A DNA stretch of 64,000 nucleotides from CAYSUS01 sp964434165 (GTDB lineage: Bacteria; Planctomycetota; Planctomycetia; Pirellulales; Thermoguttaceae): positions 1 through 64,000 of the forward strand of contig CAYSUS010000011.1 in the NCBI GenBank assembly GCA_964434165.1, in the 5' to 3' direction. Below, piece by piece: positions 26,991 through 35,428 of this stretch. Below the pieces are notes generated by a model that was not told the DNA's origin, ran no database searches, and saw only the letters and a list, made by a program, of their open reading frames with translations. Numbering within the stretch: the stretch's first letter is position 1; each line of letters starts with the position of its first letter. The position numbers and the translations under genes were made by a program.

Positions 26991-27866
26991 ATGGCCAATC
27001 TGCTGAAACTCGGAATCCCCGCCGGGAGCCTCCAGGAGGCCACGGCCGAGTTGTTCCGCCGTGCCGGATACAAGATCACGTTCAGCTCGAGGAGCTACTA
27101 TCCCACGATCGACGACGATGAGGTCGAGTGCCTGCTGATCCGCGCGCAGGAGATGGCCCGCTACGTGGAGGACGGCGTGCTCGACGCGGGCCTGACGGGC
27201 CACGACTGGATCGTGGAGACCGGCGCCGACGTGATCGAGGTGGCCGAGCTGGTGTTCTCCAAGGTCAGCCGCCGCCCGGTACGCTGGGTGCTGTGCGTGC
27301 CCGAGTCGTCGCCCGTCGAGACGGTCCAGGACCTCCAGGGCAAGCGGATCGCCACCGAGGCCGTGGGCCTGACCACGCGCTACCTGGCCGAGCACGGCGT
27401 GACCGCCAAGGTGGAGTTCAGTTGGGGGGCGACCGAGGTGAAGCCGCCCAAACTGGCCGACGCCATCGTGGAGGTCACCGAGACGGGCGGCTCGCTGCGG
27501 GCGAACAACCTGCGGATCGTGGACGAGGTGCTCCAGAGCACCACGCGGTTCATCGCCAACAGGGAGTCGTACGGCGACGCGTGGAAGAAGGCCAAGATCG
27601 ACGACATCGTGCTGATGATCCGCGGAGCCATGGCCGCCGAGGGCAAGGTGGGCCTGATGATGAACGTGCCGCGGCCCAAGCTGCCCGGCGTGCTCTCGCT
27701 GCTGCCGGCCTTGCAGCGGCCGACGGTTTCGGACCTGGCCGACAAAGACTGGGTGGACGTGAACACGATCCTCGACGAGTCGGTCGTGCGGCACATCATC
27801 CCCCGCCTGAAGACCGCCGGGGCCTGCGGGATCGTGGAGTATCCGCTGAACAAGATCATCGAATGA
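26991..27866 (+). CDS. hisG: ATP phosphoribosyltransferase, long form
   Basis: 291 residues, the length of the long HisG that carries its own C-terminal ACT-like regulatory domain and needs no HisZ. It catalyses the first, histidine-inhibited step joining ATP and PRPP. Visible are the catalytic-domain start 'LLKLGIPAGSLQEAT', 'DAGLTGHDWI', and the PRPP/phosphate region 'DAIVEVTETGGSLRANNL'. The regulatory part begins near residue 215 and ends 'CGIVEYPLNKII'. ATG 26991 follows AGGA at a normal distance. It is probably transcribed with hisI. Confidence 0.95.
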   Translation: MANLLKLGIPAGSLQEATAELFRRAGYKITFSSRSYYPTIDDDEVECLLIRAQEMARYVEDGVLDAGLTGHDWIVETGADVIEVAELVFSKVSRRPVRWVLCVPESSPVETVQDLQGKRIATEAVGLTTRYLAEHGVTAKVEFSWGATEVKPPKLADAIVEVTETGGSLRANNLRIVDEVLQSTTRFIANRESYGDAWKKAKIDDIVLMIRGAMAAEGKVGLMMNVPRPKLPGVLSLLPALQRPTVSDLADKDWVDVNTILDESVVRHIIPRLKTAGACGIVEYPLNKIIE

Positions 27867-27882
27867 TCAACGTGATCGCCGG

Positions 27883-27913
27883 GACTTCCGGAGTCTGGCG
27901 GACTTCGGCAGTC
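27883..27913. repeat. 13-5-13 hairpin repeat, copy 4
   Basis: Left arm gacttccggagtc (27883-27895), loop tggcg, right arm gacttcggcagtc (27901-27913). One mispair per stem centre; otherwise intact. It lies 16 bases after the hisG stop. Confidence 0.8.
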
Positions 27914-27939
27914 TCGGCGGGCCGGAGGATCATGCAGCC

Positions 27940-28347
27940 GTGCCCGAGCAGCCCACGCCGATCGCCGTGGCCGTGGTGCTCCACGCGGGGCGCGTGCTCG
28001 TCGGGCGTCGCCCCGAGGGCGCGCCGCTGGCCGGCCTTTGGGAATTCCCCGGGGGCAAGGTCCGCCGGAGCGAGTCGGCACGCCAGGCCGCCGTCCGCGA
28101 GTGCCGCGAAGAGACCGGGCTGGAGGTACGGCCGCTGCGGCTTCTGGCGGAGACGCAGCACGACTACGAGCACGGCCGCGTGCGGATCGACTTCTATCTC
28201 TGCGAGCCGGTCGATCCCCACACGCCGCCCGAGCGCCCGTTCGGCTGGACCGCGGTGGCCGACCTGGCAGGCATGGATTTCCCCGCCGCCAACCGGGAGG
28301 TGATCGCGCGGCTGGTGGCCGAGCCTGGCGGCCCGCGCGGCCGCTGA
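27940..28347 (+). CDS. Nudix hydrolase, MutT-like
   Basis: 135 residues from GTG 27940, about 11 bases after GGAGG; the ATG at 27932 is in another frame. A complete Nudix box is present: G-x5-E-x7-REUxEExGU as 'GGKVRRSESARQAAVRECRE' then 'ETGLEV'. The neighbouring 'RRPEGAPLAGLWEFPGGK' matches 8-oxo-dGTP pyrophosphatases of the MutT group, which clean the nucleotide pool. A different nucleoside diphosphate substrate is possible. It lies 73 bases after hisG with a hairpin repeat between. Confidence 0.9.
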   Translation: MPEQPTPIAVAVVLHAGRVLVGRRPEGAPLAGLWEFPGGKVRRSESARQAAVRECREETGLEVRPLRLLAETQHDYEHGRVRIDFYLCEPVDPHTPPERPFGWTAVADLAGMDFPAANREVIARLVAEPGGPRGR

Positions 28348-28523
28348 GGTCGCCGAGGGGGCGGCCCCGTTGGCGGCGCAGGCATCCGCCGACCGGGCCG
28401 CTCGCGCCTCCCGCGGCCGTGGGCACCTTGCGCCGCCTGGAGCGGGGGACTTGCCCGGGCGGCCCAATACGCAAAAATACTACTTCCCGAGGTCAACAAT
28501 CTGCGGCTTCCAGGAGTCAGGCA

Positions 28524-29018
28524 ATGCTGAGCAAGAAGATCCAGGATGCGTTGAACGATCAGATCAACGCGGAGTATTACTCGTCGTACCTCTACCTCGC
28601 CATGTCCGCCCACTGCGCCTCGACGAACCTCGACGGGTTCGCCGCCTGGCTCCAGGCGCAGAGCCGCGAGGAGCTGGGGCACGCGATGAAGATCTTCGGG
28701 TATGTTCTCGACCGCGGCGGGCGCGTGGAACTGAAGCAGATCGACGGGCCGGCCACGAGCTGGGAATCGCCGCTGGCCGTCTTCGAGGCCACGCTGGAGC
28801 ACGAGCGTCACATCACGGGCCGGATCAACCGACTGGTCGAGCTGGCCGCCTCCGAGAGCGACCACGCCACGGGCTCCTTCCTCCAGTGGTTCGTCAACGA
28901 GCAGGTCGAGGAGGAGGCCACGGCCGACCGGGTCGTCGCGAAGCTCAAGCTGATCCAGAACGCGCCGGGCGGGATCTTCATGATGGATCGCGAGCTGGCG
29001 CAGCGGGGCGCGGGGTAG
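28524..29018 (+). CDS. ftnA: Non-haem ferritin
   Basis: 164 residues, the standard FtnA size, forming a 24-mer iron-storage shell. Di-iron ligands are visible: E in 'QINAEYYSSYLY', E and H in 'REELGHAMKIFGYV', E in 'LEHERHITGRIN' and the 'NEQVEEEA' helix. ATG 28524 lies eight bases after caggag. An AT-rich patch (caatacgcaaaaatactac, 28466-28484) just upstream may be its promoter; a Fur box was not convincingly seen. The TPR gene is convergent 22 bases on. Confidence 0.93.
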   Translation: MLSKKIQDALNDQINAEYYSSYLYLAMSAHCASTNLDGFAAWLQAQSREELGHAMKIFGYVLDRGGRVELKQIDGPATSWESPLAVFEATLEHERHITGRINRLVELAASESDHATGSFLQWFVNEQVEEEATADRVVAKLKLIQNAPGGIFMMDRELAQRGAG

Positions 29019-29040
29019 CGGGCGGGACGCACCGGCTTCC

Positions 29041-30378
29041 CTACGCGCTGAGCCCGAGCTGCTTGGCCTTGGCGAGGTCCTCGGCGGCCTTCGACTTTTC
29101 GCCTTTCTGATCGAACGCCATGGCCCGGTTCTGGTAGGCCCGGGCGTAGCGGGGGTCGATGCGCACGGCCTCGGAGAAGTCGGCGATCGCCTGATCGACG
29201 TTGCCCTGGACGCGGTGTAGAAGGCCGCGGTTGTAGTAGGCGGCGAGGTAGTCGGGGTCGAGGCGGATCGCCTCGTCGTAATCGGAAACCGCCAGGGTAA
29301 GCTGGTGCTTGCGCGTAAAGACGACGCCCCGGTGGCAGTAGGCGTGCGCGTCCTCCGGATCGATCTCGATGGCCTTGGTGTAGTCGTTGATCGCGCTGTC
29401 GAGCCGGTCCTCCAGGCCGTGGAGGATGCCGCGATGGTAGTGGGCCTTGGCGGACTTGGGATTCAGGCGGATGGCCTCGTCGAAGTCGGCCAGGGCCTCC
29501 TCGCGATGGCCGATCGAGGAGCGGGCGGTTCCGCGTGCGATGTAGGCCTCCACGTTCTTCGGCTCCAGCCGGATGGCCTCGTCGAAATCGGCCAGGGCCT
29601 TCTCCGTGTTCCGCTTCTTGGCGTAGGCCAGCCCGCGGTTGACGTAGGCGCGGCCGGACTTGGGGTTCAGGCGGATCGCCTCGGAGTAGTCGTGGACGGC
29701 GTCGTCGATGCTCCCCATCTTGAAATGGAGGATGCCGCGGTTGAGGTACCCCTTGGCGTCGCGGTGATTGATGCGGATGACTTCGTTGTAGCCGGCCAGG
29801 GCCTTGTCGTAGTCGCCCATGAACTCGTAGGCGTTCGCCCGGTTGCCGTGGGCCTTCAGGTGATTGGGGTCGATCTTGATCGCCCGTTCGTAGTCCGAGA
29901 TGGCCGAGTCGAAGTCGCGCTTCATGGCGTACACCAGTCCGCGCGAGACGAAGCAGTCGGGGTCCTTGGGATTGCAGCGGATGGCCTCCTTGTAGTCGGC
30001 CAGGGCCTTGTCGAGCTGCCCCATCTTGAAGTGGGTGATGCCCCGGTTGTAGTAGGCCTTGTCGTAGTCGGGCTTCAGCTCGATGGCCTTGGTGTAGTCG
30101 GCCAGGGCCTGGGAGCGGTCGTTCTTCTTGCCGTGGGCGCACGCCCGGTTGTAGTAGGCGACCGCCTCGCGGGGCCGGAAGCGGAGCACCTCGTTGTAGT
30201 TCTCGATGGCCGTGTCGTGCAGCCCCTTGGCCTCGTAGCAGTTGCCCCGGGCGTAGTAGGCCTCCACGTAGTGCGGATTGACCTGGAGGACCTGGGTGAA
30301 GACCTGGATGGCCTCGTCGTAGTCCTTCTTCTGCTGAAGCGCCACGCCGCGGCGGAAGATGTCGGATTCGTCGAACAT
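29041..30378 (-). CDS. Cytoplasmic TPR-repeat protein
   Basis: 445 residues made almost wholly of about thirteen 34-residue TPR units (for example 'YDEAIQVFTQVLQVNPHYVE'). There is no signal peptide or membrane helix, so unlike the array at 14997 it should stay in the cytoplasm. ATG 30378 follows GAGGAGG by about ten bases. The diguanylate-cyclase-like gene ends 46 bases upstream on the same strand, so the two are probably co-transcribed and the TPR array may bind that protein or its targets (inference). Confidence 0.9.
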   Translation of the reverse strand: MFDESDIFRRGVALQQKKDYDEAIQVFTQVLQVNPHYVEAYYARGNCYEAKGLHDTAIENYNEVLRFRPREAVAYYNRACAHGKKNDRSQALADYTKAIELKPDYDKAYYNRGITHFKMGQLDKALADYKEAIRCNPKDPDCFVSRGLVYAMKRDFDSAISDYERAIKIDPNHLKAHGNRANAYEFMGDYDKALAGYNEVIRINHRDAKGYLNRGILHFKMGSIDDAVHDYSEAIRLNPKSGRAYVNRGLAYAKKRNTEKALADFDEAIRLEPKNVEAYIARGTARSSIGHREEALADFDEAIRLNPKSAKAHYHRGILHGLEDRLDSAINDYTKAIEIDPEDAHAYCHRGVVFTRKHQLTLAVSDYDEAIRLDPDYLAAYYNRGLLHRVQGNVDQAIADFSEAVRIDPRYARAYQNRAMAFDQKGEKSKAAEDLAKAKQLGLSA

Positions 30379-30424
30379 GACGGATGGGGCCTCCTCGTTT
30401 CATGCGCCCGCACGGGGGCCTCGG

Positions 30425-31750
30425 TTAGAGGTTGATCTCCAAGGGCTTGGCGCCGAGGTTGGGGGCCTCGACCGCCTCGGCCTTCTCGCCGTCGTGGTAG
30501 AACGAGCAGTTGCGCCCGCCCCGCTTCGCCTGCTGCATGGTCTCCGCCACGCGCGCGAGGACGCCCACGTCGGAATCCGTGGGCTTGACCTCGGTGATCC
30601 CCACGCTGACCGTCAGGGCGATCTCCCCGCCGGCGTGGCGGAAGACGATCTTCTCGATCGACTGGCGCAGTTGCTCGGCGTTCTTCGTGCCCGCGCGCGG
30701 CCCCACGTCCACCATCATCACGAGGAAGCTCTCGCCCGTGAAACGCCCCACCAGGTCGTGCTGGCCCACCGAGGACTTGACGTGCCCGGCGAGCTGCGCG
30801 AGGATGCGGTCGCCGACCATCGCCCCGTGCCGCTCGTTCACCTTGCCGAACAGGTCGATGTCCAATAGCGCGGCCACGAGCTGCCGCGACTGCTGGCGCT
30901 GCTGTTTCCACCACTCCAGCAGCGTGACCTCCAGGCCGATCCGGTTGCGCAGGCGCGTGAGCGGATCGTTGTAGAGCTGGCGCTCGATGGTCTCCAGGCG
31001 GTCCTCGTACCGGGCGACTGCCAGGAAGGCCGCCTCCTGGTTGTCGCGGAGCCGGTGCCGGGCCACGCGGAGGTTGTGCAGTTCCTCCAGCAGCCGGCCG
31101 TTGGCCGCCTCGAGGTCCGACTCGAAATCCATGTGCTGAAGGTTGCTCAGCGTGGTCTCGATCTGGGCCGCCTGCTCCAGGTTGGCCATCTCGATCTCCT
31201 CGCCCAGCGCGCGGAGCTCGCCCAACTCGCTGATCCGAGCCGAGAACTTCTCCGAGGCCTCGCTCTGCTGCTGGAGGTAGACCTCGCAGTCCTCCTTCAG
31301 GTCGGCCAGGCAGCGGCCGATGGTCTCCGCGTCCGAACGGCCCGCGATCGAGCGGAGCTTCGTGTCGATGTCCGTCGAACGCTTGCCGCTCTTCATCATC
31401 GCGATGTTGAGCTTCAGGATCGACGTCTCGACGTACTTCTCGTTGAGATCCCAGTTCTCCGGATCGTCGGGATTGAGCAGCTCCGCCGCGTCGTCGTCGT
31501 ACGGCATGTCGCACGGCTGGTAGTCCGCTTCGTCTTCGGCCAGGTCGTCGAGCATGTCGTCCAGCGACTGGGCCGAGAGCGTCTCCATCATCTGCTCGAA
31601 GCCCGACTCCTCCGACGACTGGGGACGCCGGGTCAGCGCGTCCCAGGCGTCGGCCAGAGTCGGCGGCCCGAAACCCAGGAACACGGCCAGCGCGTATCCC
31701 AGGGCCAGGTTGGTCACCGCAATGATGAATGTGAGAATGAAGAACGTCAT
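30425..31750 (-). CDS. Membrane-anchored GGDEF-domain protein with degenerate active site
   Basis: 441 residues from ATG 31750, which begins an N-terminal membrane helix (MTFFILTFIIAVTNLALGYA). A 100-residue acidic part and a long coiled coil (about 130-280) lead to a GGDEF domain. 'YNDPLTRLRNR' and 'LLDIDLFGKVNERHG' keep the DxLT motif and metal-binding Asp. The signature loop reads 'RFTGESF' where active enzymes have RYGGEEF. The third-position acid is kept, but the first Gly and the second acid are lost. The RxxD inhibitory site is also absent (GQHD). Cyclic-di-GMP synthesis may be weak or gone, leaving a binding or regulatory role. Confidence 0.85.
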   Translation of the reverse strand: MTFFILTFIIAVTNLALGYALAVFLGFGPPTLADAWDALTRRPQSSEESGFEQMMETLSAQSLDDMLDDLAEDEADYQPCDMPYDDDAAELLNPDDPENWDLNEKYVETSILKLNIAMMKSGKRSTDIDTKLRSIAGRSDAETIGRCLADLKEDCEVYLQQQSEASEKFSARISELGELRALGEEIEMANLEQAAQIETTLSNLQHMDFESDLEAANGRLLEELHNLRVARHRLRDNQEAAFLAVARYEDRLETIERQLYNDPLTRLRNRIGLEVTLLEWWKQQRQQSRQLVAALLDIDLFGKVNERHGAMVGDRILAQLAGHVKSSVGQHDLVGRFTGESFLVMMVDVGPRAGTKNAEQLRQSIEKIVFRHAGGEIALTVSVGITEVKPTDSDVGVLARVAETMQQAKRGGRNCSFYHDGEKAEAVEAPNLGAKPLEINL

Positions 31751-32092
31751 GATTCGCGTCCAGCCCGCGCGCAGCTCCCCCCGAAAACTTAGGTTGCCCA
31801 GGCCGCGGGTGCGCCGGGAGGGCGGAGGGGGTCGGGGGTCGCTTCTCGACCAAGCGCCGGTCAAGCAGGCACGCCGCTTCGCGAGAACCGTCCCCCAACC
31901 GGCCGCGCTGGCGAGGTCGGGAGGCCTTGTCGCCTGCCGCTTGAGGCGCGGGAGAGGGCCAGCGCCGCCGCGCTGACGGTGGGAAGGACTGTGCCGCTTG
32001 TAACGCCCAGGGGGGCGCGAGTCCTTTCCCGCCGGAGCGCCAGTCAGTCAGGAAGCACTAATCCGAGAAAGGACGACCGCGCCCGACTGCCC
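31751..32092. other. Intergenic region, nothing recognised
   Basis: 342 GC-rich bases between two minus-strand genes. No gene, hairpin family member or convincing promoter was seen. Confidence 0.4.
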
Positions 32093-33652
32093 CTAATAGC
32101 GCCGCCGCGTTTCAGGACGGTCGGCCATGGGGATCGGCGGCGGCAGCCGCGACCCGCGACCCGCGACCAGCCCGGGCACGGCCAGCGACGTCTCGCGGAT
32201 GTCGGATTCGGACCGGGGAGTCTCCGACGCCAGCTCGTTCAGAAGCGCTGGCGACGCCCCGCGGAGCCGGAAGATCTCGCTCTTGGCCCGGGGATCGCCA
32301 GTCGGCCGGACGATGAGGATCACTTCCGCACCCCGGGCCTGGCGCCGCCGGATCTCCTCCAGCGTGGCCTGCTCCTCGGGCGTGAGCCCGGCCCCGCCTT
32401 CGTGGGGCGGCGCTACGGCCGAGCCCCCGCGCGGCAGCGTGCCGGCCAGGTCCTCGGCACTGCGGACGTCGGCCCCCGGAGCGAGCGGCTCACGCGGTGG
32501 CGTCCCCCCGTGCGGTTCCCCGGACGACCGCGGCATGCGCGACGGCATCGCCGGCAGGTCCTGGTAAACGAACGCCAGACGCGATTCGTCCAGTTGGGCG
32601 TGGATCGCGCCGAGGGCGGCGAAAAGCCCCTCCCGGTCGGCCGGGTCGGCCGCGTAGCATACGCCGATCACCAGGCCGTCCGGCGTGAACAGCCCGCCGC
32701 CGCTGCGGCCCTCGACCGGCTGATCGTCGATCTGTAGGTTCGGCGCTCCCAAGTACCGGTCGATCGACACAATGCGGCTGCGTCGCACGGTCGGGTCAGC
32801 GCCGTGGTTGCAGCCGACGCTGACCACCGGGTCCCCTTTGGCGATGCGGTAGCCGGGCGGCGCGACGCGGGCTACCTCGACCGGGCCGGGGGCGTGGATG
32901 CTCACCAGCCCCAGGTCGCGCTGCTCGTCGTAGACGACCAGTCTGCCGGGGATCTTCGTGGCCGGCGTGGGGCCGAACAGATCCACCTCGATCGTGCCGC
33001 GCCCCTGGGACTTCCGGAAGATGTGCCCGCACGTGAGGATCAGGGCCTGGCCGCGGCGGGCGTCGATGATCGTCCCCGATCCGCAGGAGTGCCCGTCTGC
33101 GTCCTCGATCCGCAGCCGTACGGACCAGGCAACGAAATGCGCGTCGGGTTCCTCGTGCTCTTGCTCTTGCCTGACTTCGGGCGGGGCTGCTTCGGCCGCC
33201 CCCGCACGCGGCGGGTCCGCGGCCGACTCCTGCCGGGGCGGCGCGATCAGCGTCCGCGGCGTGCCGAGGTCCACCATGGGGATGGCCAGGCCGTCGCGGG
33301 TCCGGGGGCTGCTGCGCGCAGTCGCGGCCCCGGGCCCCTGGCGCGCTTCTGGCGCCATGCGGCAGAGCTGCTCGAGGCGCGCGTAGCTCGTCACGCCCAC
33401 CTCGCGAGCCACCTCGCGGCCATCGACCAGCATCACGAAGCAGGGGATCGGCTTCACGCGATGCCGGGCGGCCAGCTCCCGATGCGCATCGACGTCGATC
33501 TTGCGCACCGGGTAGCCGCGCGCGGCCAATTGATCGACCACCGGGTCCATCTGCCGGCACGGCGCGCACCAGTCCGCGCGGAAGTCCAGCAGGACCGTTT
33601 CGCCTCCGCCGGCGATGGCAAGGGCCAGAACGGCCGCCTGCAACGAGACCAT
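32093..33652 (-). CDS. Thioredoxin-trypsin-like protease fusion
   Basis: 519 residues from ATG 33652, behind AGGGAGGG. After a short N-terminal hydrophobic stretch comes a thioredoxin-like domain with active site 'WCAPC' (28-32), 'DVDAHRELAARHRVKPIPCF' and its cis-proline. A Pro/Arg linker (about 120-185) joins a trypsin-like serine protease domain with His in 'TCGHIF' (about 208), Asp in 'QRDLGLVSI' (about 244) and Ser in 'GRSGGGLF' (about 316). The C-terminal 150 residues are Pro/Arg-rich without a named domain. The weak signal makes location uncertain, but both activities suit the periplasm: thiol chemistry plus regulated proteolysis. Confidence 0.85.
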   Translation of the reverse strand: MVSLQAAVLALAIAGGGETVLLDFRADWCAPCRQMDPVVDQLAARGYPVRKIDVDAHRELAARHRVKPIPCFVMLVDGREVAREVGVTSYARLEQLCRMAPEARQGPGAATARSSPRTRDGLAIPMVDLGTPRTLIAPPRQESAADPPRAGAAEAAPPEVRQEQEHEEPDAHFVAWSVRLRIEDADGHSCGSGTIIDARRGQALILTCGHIFRKSQGRGTIEVDLFGPTPATKIPGRLVVYDEQRDLGLVSIHAPGPVEVARVAPPGYRIAKGDPVVSVGCNHGADPTVRRSRIVSIDRYLGAPNLQIDDQPVEGRSGGGLFTPDGLVIGVCYAADPADREGLFAALGAIHAQLDESRLAFVYQDLPAMPSRMPRSSGEPHGGTPPREPLAPGADVRSAEDLAGTLPRGGSAVAPPHEGGAGLTPEEQATLEEIRRRQARGAEVILIVRPTGDPRAKSEIFRLRGASPALLNELASETPRSESDIRETSLAVPGLVAGRGSRLPPPIPMADRPETRRRY

Positions 33653-33873
33653 GGGTTCCCTCCCTGGCGTCCGACTCGTGGCTTCCGCCGCGCTGGCGCG
33701 CCGCTCCAGCCGGGCGAACCGTGACGGGGAGATGGGACCGACCGCGCCGCAGCCGAACGACGCCTCCGTCGCCGGCGGCAGCTTGCCTCGGGGCAGCACC
33801 GAGGCCGGAGGAGCCCCGCGGGTAACCTCCCTGTCACCTTTCTTGGGCCGGATCGTATGACGAAAGGGGTGGA

Positions 33874-33992
33874 GGCCGGCATCCTGCCGGCCCCGGGCGT
33901 TGCAGGCCCGGCCCCGATCGTCGGCGGAAAGACGATCCCGAGCGAAATGCCTTCGGTTGCGTGCCCGCCTTTCCGCCGGCTTGACGCCGGCG
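33874..33992. repeat. Composite hairpin structure
   Basis: Two 7-5-7 hairpins exactly 100 bases apart: ggccggc-atcct-gccggcc (33874-33892) and cgccggc-ttgac-gccggcg (33974-33992). Between and overlapping them is a 9-bp inverted repeat ggcggaaag/ctttccgcc (33923-33931, 33969-33977). Confidence 0.6.
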
Positions 33993-34095
33993 CCGCGGGC
34001 GACTCGTTACGGATGGGTCCAACGAAGTTGCGGCATTCTGCGCGGAATCGTCCCGGAGCACAATGGCAAGTTCCGGGTTTCGCCGCCCCGGACGA

Positions 34096-34124
34096 TTGCG
34101 GCCCCAAGGCACACTACCTATACT
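34096..34124 (+). promoter_or_regulatory. Candidate sigma-70 promoter for ROK kinase
   Basis: TTGCGG (34096-34101), 17-base spacer, TATACT (34119-34124; five of six). The start codon is 73 bases downstream. Confidence 0.45.
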
Positions 34125-34196
34125 CGGAAGTTTCAGCGACCCTGACAGCCCGTCTTGGGGGCCCACCCGCGACCGCCTGCTCGTAAGAGACGCACC

Positions 34197-35231
34197 ATGA
34201 CAACCTCGCGAACCCTGATTTCGGCCGGGCAAGCCCAGCCGCCGTTCTTCGTGGGCGTGGATCTCGGGGGGACCAACGTGAAGGTGGGGGTTGTCGATGA
34301 CGTGGGCCGGCCCGTCTCGCATCTGAGCGTACCCACCGAGGCGGACAAGGGGCCGGAGGACGCCACGGCCCGCATGGGCCAGGCCGTCAAACAGGCCATC
34401 GTCCAGGCCGGCCTGGAGTCCAGGGACATTGCCCGCGTCGGACTGGGCTCGCCAGGCACGATGGATATCCCCGCGGGCATGCTCGTCCGGCCGGTCAATC
34501 TTAAGGGTTGGGACGATTTCCCCATCCGCGACCGGCTCAGCCACCACTGCGGCTTTCCGGTCGCCTTCCAGAACGACGCCAACGCCGCGGCGTACGGCGA
34601 GTTCTGGGTCGGCTCCGGGCACGCCTTTCAGAGCATGGTCCTCTTCACGCTGGGCACCGGCATCGGCTGCGGCATCATCGTCGGCGATACGATCATCGAC
34701 GGCCAGAACAGCCACGGGGCGGAATGCGGGCACATGGTGATCGACTGCCGCGAAGACGCCCGCGTCTGCGGCTGCGGCCAGCCCGGCCACCTCGAGGCCT
34801 ACGCCAGCGCCACGGCCGTGATCAAGCGGACCGAGGAGGCCTTGCGGGCGCACGCCCCGAGCTCGCTGGTCGGGCGGATCACCGCCGGCGAGGAGCTCAC
34901 GCCCCTGATGATCGCCCAGGAGGCCGAGCAGGGCGATCCGCTCTCGCTGGACATCATCATGGAGACCGGCCGCTACCTGGGCGTCGGCACCGTCAACCTG
35001 ATGCACACGATCGACCCCAACGGCGTGCTGCTGGGCGGGGCGATGACCTTCGGCGGCAGGGACAGCGACCTGGGGCAGCGATTTCTCGCGCGAATCAAGG
35101 AGGAGATCGATCGCCGCGCGTTCGAGGTACTGGCCGAGCGGATCGTCCTCGACTTCGCCTCGCTGGGGGGTGACGCCGGCTTCATCGGCGCCGCCGGGAT
35201 CGCAAGGCTGGAGCATCAGCGGAGCCCGTAG
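34197..35231 (+). CDS. ROK-family sugar kinase (glucokinase-like)
   Basis: 344 residues from ATG 34197. It phosphorylates a hexose with ATP in the cytoplasm. 'FVGVDLGGTNVKVGVVDD' is the phosphate-binding first motif. 'QNDANAAAYGE' carries the catalytic Asp. 'HGAECGHMVIDC' is the glutamate/zinc His region, and 'CGCGQPGHLEAYAS' is the zinc-binding ROK signature. This matches glucokinases, but ROK kinases for fructose, N-acetylglucosamine or allose look similar. No DNA-binding domain, so it is a kinase and not a repressor. Confidence 0.9.
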   Translation: MTTSRTLISAGQAQPPFFVGVDLGGTNVKVGVVDDVGRPVSHLSVPTEADKGPEDATARMGQAVKQAIVQAGLESRDIARVGLGSPGTMDIPAGMLVRPVNLKGWDDFPIRDRLSHHCGFPVAFQNDANAAAYGEFWVGSGHAFQSMVLFTLGTGIGCGIIVGDTIIDGQNSHGAECGHMVIDCREDARVCGCGQPGHLEAYASATAVIKRTEEALRAHAPSSLVGRITAGEELTPLMIAQEAEQGDPLSLDIIMETGRYLGVGTVNLMHTIDPNGVLLGGAMTFGGRDSDLGQRFLARIKEEIDRRAFEVLAERIVLDFASLGGDAGFIGAAGIARLEHQRSP

Positions 35232-35349
35232 GTCGCGATCGCGCTGCGTGCTGCTGGTCGCTCGCGCGGCAGTGCCCACACGCGGACCCCGGGCAGATGA
35301 ATGCCCGTGGAGCTCGCGCCACCGCGGGATGATCTCGTGCGTCGAAGAA

Positions 35350-35380
35350 GACCTCCGAGGTCTTGAAGACCTCGGAAGTC
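35350..35380. repeat. 13-5-13 hairpin repeat, copy 5
   Basis: Left arm gacctccgaggtc (35350-35362), loop ttgaa, right arm gacctcggaagtc (35368-35380). The paired C in both arms shows a substitution of the family sequence with the stem largely kept. It lies between two convergent genes. Confidence 0.8.
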
Positions 35381-35428
35381 CCATGCGTTCGGAACCGCGC
35401 GTGGGGCAGACTCGACTCGCAACTCCGC

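Larger units (their letters stand above)
33653..34196. other. Divergent intergenic region with hairpins and ROK promoter
   Basis: 544 bases between divergent genes. It contains a composite hairpin structure (33874-33992) and the promoter candidate at 34096-34124. A 109-codon open frame here is Arg/Pro/Ala-rich and runs across the hairpins, so it is not taken as a gene. Confidence 0.5.

Noticed and set aside
33857..34186. 109-codon open frame upstream of the ROK kinase
   Set aside because: It crosses two hairpins and the promoter candidate, is Pro/Ala/Arg-rich, and lacks a ribosome site.
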